DNA of 8,677 bases from Microbacteriaceae bacterium. Its GTDB lineage: Bacteria; Actinomycetota; Actinomycetes; Actinomycetales; Microbacteriaceae. A program made the translations under genes and the position numbers. Position 1 is the first letter of the stretch. Every line of letters begins with the position of its first letter. Below the pieces are notes generated by a model that saw only the letters and a list, made by a program, of their open reading frames with translations, had not been told where the DNA came from and made no database searches. Positions 7,061 to 8,677 of this stretch are shown piece after piece. The stretch is taken from assembly GCA_947453285.1 (NCBI GenBank), contig CANGGA010000036.1, forward strand, positions 1 to 8,677, in the 5' to 3' direction.

Positions 7061-8677
7061 ATGCATTCAGTGGCTAGAGTCGCACTCGATTCTCCGTTGC
7101 CCAATTTAGACAGACTGTTCGATTACGCAATTCCAGAGAATTTGCGTTCAGAAATTCATGTAGGCCAGCGAGTTCGCGTCGCCTTCGGCCGCTCTAAGAA
7201 GCTCATTGACGCTTTTATCGTCGAGACTTCAGAATCCTCCGATTTTTCCGGAAGACTTGCCGAAATCGCAGAAATAGTTTCACCCGTATGTGTTTTGCCA
7301 AACAATATCTATCAACTTGCTCGTGCTCTAGCTGATCGACAGGCTTCGACTCTCGGAGACGTTTTATCGGGCGCTGTTATTTCGAGGTCTGTCGCAGTTG
7401 AGAAGAAGTTCATCGCGACTGCTCCGGTCTTAGCATCGAGGGCTGCGCGTGTGGCACCAGCCACGTTAGAAGCTATGTTGGCTCAACCCGCGTCTGTGCC
7501 TTCCACCTTTGCCAACAGCCAAATCCCTGCTTGGCAAGAGTCGCTTCTGGTTGAAGCAACTAAGTCACTCGAGAGCGGCGAGAGTGTGATCATCATCGCT
7601 CCAGACTTCAGAGATCTAAGCCAGCTTCGGCAGGTGATTACCAATAGCGCTTGGGCCGACAAGTTCATTGATTATTCCGCCGACCAGACCGGCTCCAAAC
7701 GCTATTCCGCCTTTCTTCGATGCCTAGAAGAAGGCCCGCACCTTGTTGTCGGATCCAGGTCTGCAATATTCGCGCCGTTGCAAAATCTCGGCCTCATCGC
7801 ATTCTTTGATGATGGTGACCTGAACCTTCAAGAGCAACAGAGTCCCTATGCTCACGCCCGCGACATTGCCTTGCTTCGACAGACAATCGATCACTGCAAC
7901 TTGCTTTTCGTATCTCACTCGCGAAGTTGCGAAGTGCAGCGACTTGTCGACATGAACTATCTGTCAGAGAGAAATAACAAGTTCACTACACCGAGCATCG
8001 CCTTCGATGAATCGACCTCTCGTGTGCCAACGCTCGCTTGGCAGGCCATCCGTGAGGCGTCGAGCAAAGGTGCGGTGCTGGTTCAGGTAGCGGCAAAGGG
8101 CACCGCTCGCACGGCCTACTGTCAGCAGTGCTCGACTCGCGCTCTCTGCAAGAATTGCCACGGCCCGATTTGGATAGACGCACAGGCTATGCCACGTTGT
8201 CGCTGGTGCAACGCGCAGAATCTCGACTACCGGTGTGTCGATTGCGGAAACCAAACGATTCGTCAGGGCTACGGTGGCGCAACCCGCACCGTTGCAGAAT
8301 TCGGCAAAGCATTTGCCGGCGTGCAAATACTTGAATCAACTGGAGATCAACCGGTGCTCGAGATTTCGGCTGGCAAGAAGATTGTGATCTCGACGCCAGG
8401 GGCAGAGCCGAGCGTGCCCGGCGGTTACGAGGCCGTGATTATTCTCGACGCGGCTAATGCGCTCGCCAAAGATTCGCTAAGGGCATCAGAAGACGCCGTG
8501 CGAAATTGGTCAAACGCAGTCGCCAAAATGAAGCATGGCGGCAGGGCTGTTCTGGCCGGCGCGCCGCAGGCACTCGGTCAGAGATTTTCACTTTGGCAGC
8601 AGAAAGAAATTGCGCAGGATGAGCTTGAGAATCGCCGCGAACTCGAATTTCCTCCGCACTTGAGACTCGCATCAGTC
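7061..8677 (+). CDS. priA: Probable replication-restart protein PriA (actinobacterial, helicase motifs degenerate), 3' end outside window
   Basis: Primosomal protein N', expected to recognise stalled forks and help reload the replicative helicase. The frame is open for 539 codons to the window end; family members are about 650 residues, so roughly 100 are missing. The N-terminal 3'-end DNA-binding domain (about 1-100) has LDSPLPNLDRLFDYAI and VGQRVRVAFGR. The central part lacks a Walker A motif between W158 and the strand SVIIIAPD (about 175-182). The DEEH box is replaced by FFDDGDLNLQ (248-257), followed by the surviving PYAHARD (262-268). Four CxxC pairs (C354/357, C363/366, C380/383, C392/395) form the two zinc sites of PriA with near-normal spacing. 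STPGAEPSVPGGY follows (T445 onward), then REL-x-FPP near the edge. This matches what I recall of mycobacterial PriA, which HAMAP describes as lacking detectable helicase motifs. ATG 7061 lies 2 bases after the metK stop without a clear ribosome site; GTG 7070 is an alternative start. Confidence 0.94.
   Translation, partial: MHSVARVALDSPLPNLDRLFDYAIPENLRSEIHVGQRVRVAFGRSKKLIDAFIVETSESSDFSGRLAEIAEIVSPVCVLPNNIYQLARALADRQASTLGDVLSGAVISRSVAVEKKFIATAPVLASRAARVAPATLEAMLAQPASVPSTFANSQIPAWQESLLVEATKSLESGESVIIIAPDFRDLSQLRQVITNSAWADKFIDYSADQTGSKRYSAFLRCLEEGPHLVVGSRSAIFAPLQNLGLIAFFDDGDLNLQEQQSPYAHARDIALLRQTIDHCNLLFVSHSRSCEVQRLVDMNYLSERNNKFTTPSIAFDESTSRVPTLAWQAIREASSKGAVLVQVAAKGTARTAYCQQCSTRALCKNCHGPIWIDAQAMPRCRWCNAQNLDYRCVDCGNQTIRQGYGGATRTVAEFGKAFAGVQILESTGDQPVLEISAGKKIVISTPGAEPSVPGGYEAVIILDAANALAKDSLRASEDAVRNWSNAVAKMKHGGRAVLAGAPQALGQRFSLWQQKEIAQDELENRRELEFPPHLRLASV

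Noticed and set aside
7964..8326. 120-codon minus-strand open frame near the right end
   Set aside because: It is antisense to the PriA zinc-finger region, whose cysteine pattern shows the plus strand is the coding one.
8558..8565. Palindrome GGCGCGCC
   Set aside because: It falls inside GC-rich priA codons (Gly-Ala-Pro), is a single 8-base chance palindrome, and has no neighbouring copies.
7061..8677. priA as a decaying pseudogene because the helicase motifs are missing
   Set aside because: The frame is open for 539 codons, the zinc cysteines are all kept, and loss of these motifs is normal for actinobacterial PriA.
1..8677. A previously undescribed accessory or defence system
   Set aside because: Every stretch is accounted for by seven conserved housekeeping genes with at most 30 bases between them. 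No foreign-looking composition, integrase, toxin-antitoxin pair or repeat array is present.

Overview
The window is a densely packed, all-plus-strand housekeeping block. It holds seven genes in the order carB (5' end missing), pyrF, gmk, rpoZ, coaBC, metK and priA (3' end missing). Nothing on the minus strand looks real, and no mobile element, CRISPR array, RNA gene or phage gene is visible. I did not find a novel multi-gene system here.

Organism: this order, with priA directly after metK, is the conserved actinobacterial neighbourhood (compare Mycobacterium Rv1385-Rv1392 with priA nearby, and Streptomyces SCO1475-SCO1480). The protein sequences agree. Gmk has an A-G-P-T-A-V-G-K-G P-loop, CoaBC has the PAMHTEMW and TGxDSGxGRL signatures, and PriA has the degenerate helicase core typical of Actinobacteria. 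G+C looks to be in the low-to-mid 50s percent by eye, with many A/T-ending codons, which is low for the phylum. Together with the tight packing this suggests a small-genome member of Microbacteriaceae, for example a freshwater Rhodoluna/Aquiluna-like lineage. That placement is inference.

Layout: positions 1-2974 encode the carbamoyl-phosphate synthase large chain, lacking about 108 N-terminal residues. pyrF overlaps its 3' end and probably starts at a TTG at 2964. gmk overlaps pyrF by 8 bases. A 30-base gap holding a tandem 8-base repeat and a Shine-Dalgarno site precedes rpoZ. coaBC starts 9 bases after rpoZ, metK overlaps coaBC by 4 bases (ATGA), and priA starts 2 bases after metK and is still open at the window end. 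No gap exceeds 30 bases and no terminator is visible, so the block is probably one transcription unit with translational coupling at most junctions.

Function: carB and pyrF serve de novo pyrimidine synthesis (carbamoyl phosphate; OMP to UMP). gmk makes GDP from GMP. rpoZ encodes the omega subunit of RNA polymerase. coaBC makes 4'-phosphopantetheine for coenzyme A. metK makes S-adenosylmethionine. priA encodes a primosome/replication-restart protein. The block ties nucleotide and cofactor supply to transcription and replication.

The most notable departure from the expected arrangement is the lack of mihF, the actinobacterial integration host factor gene, between pyrF and gmk, either as a separate gene or as an N-terminal extension of Gmk.
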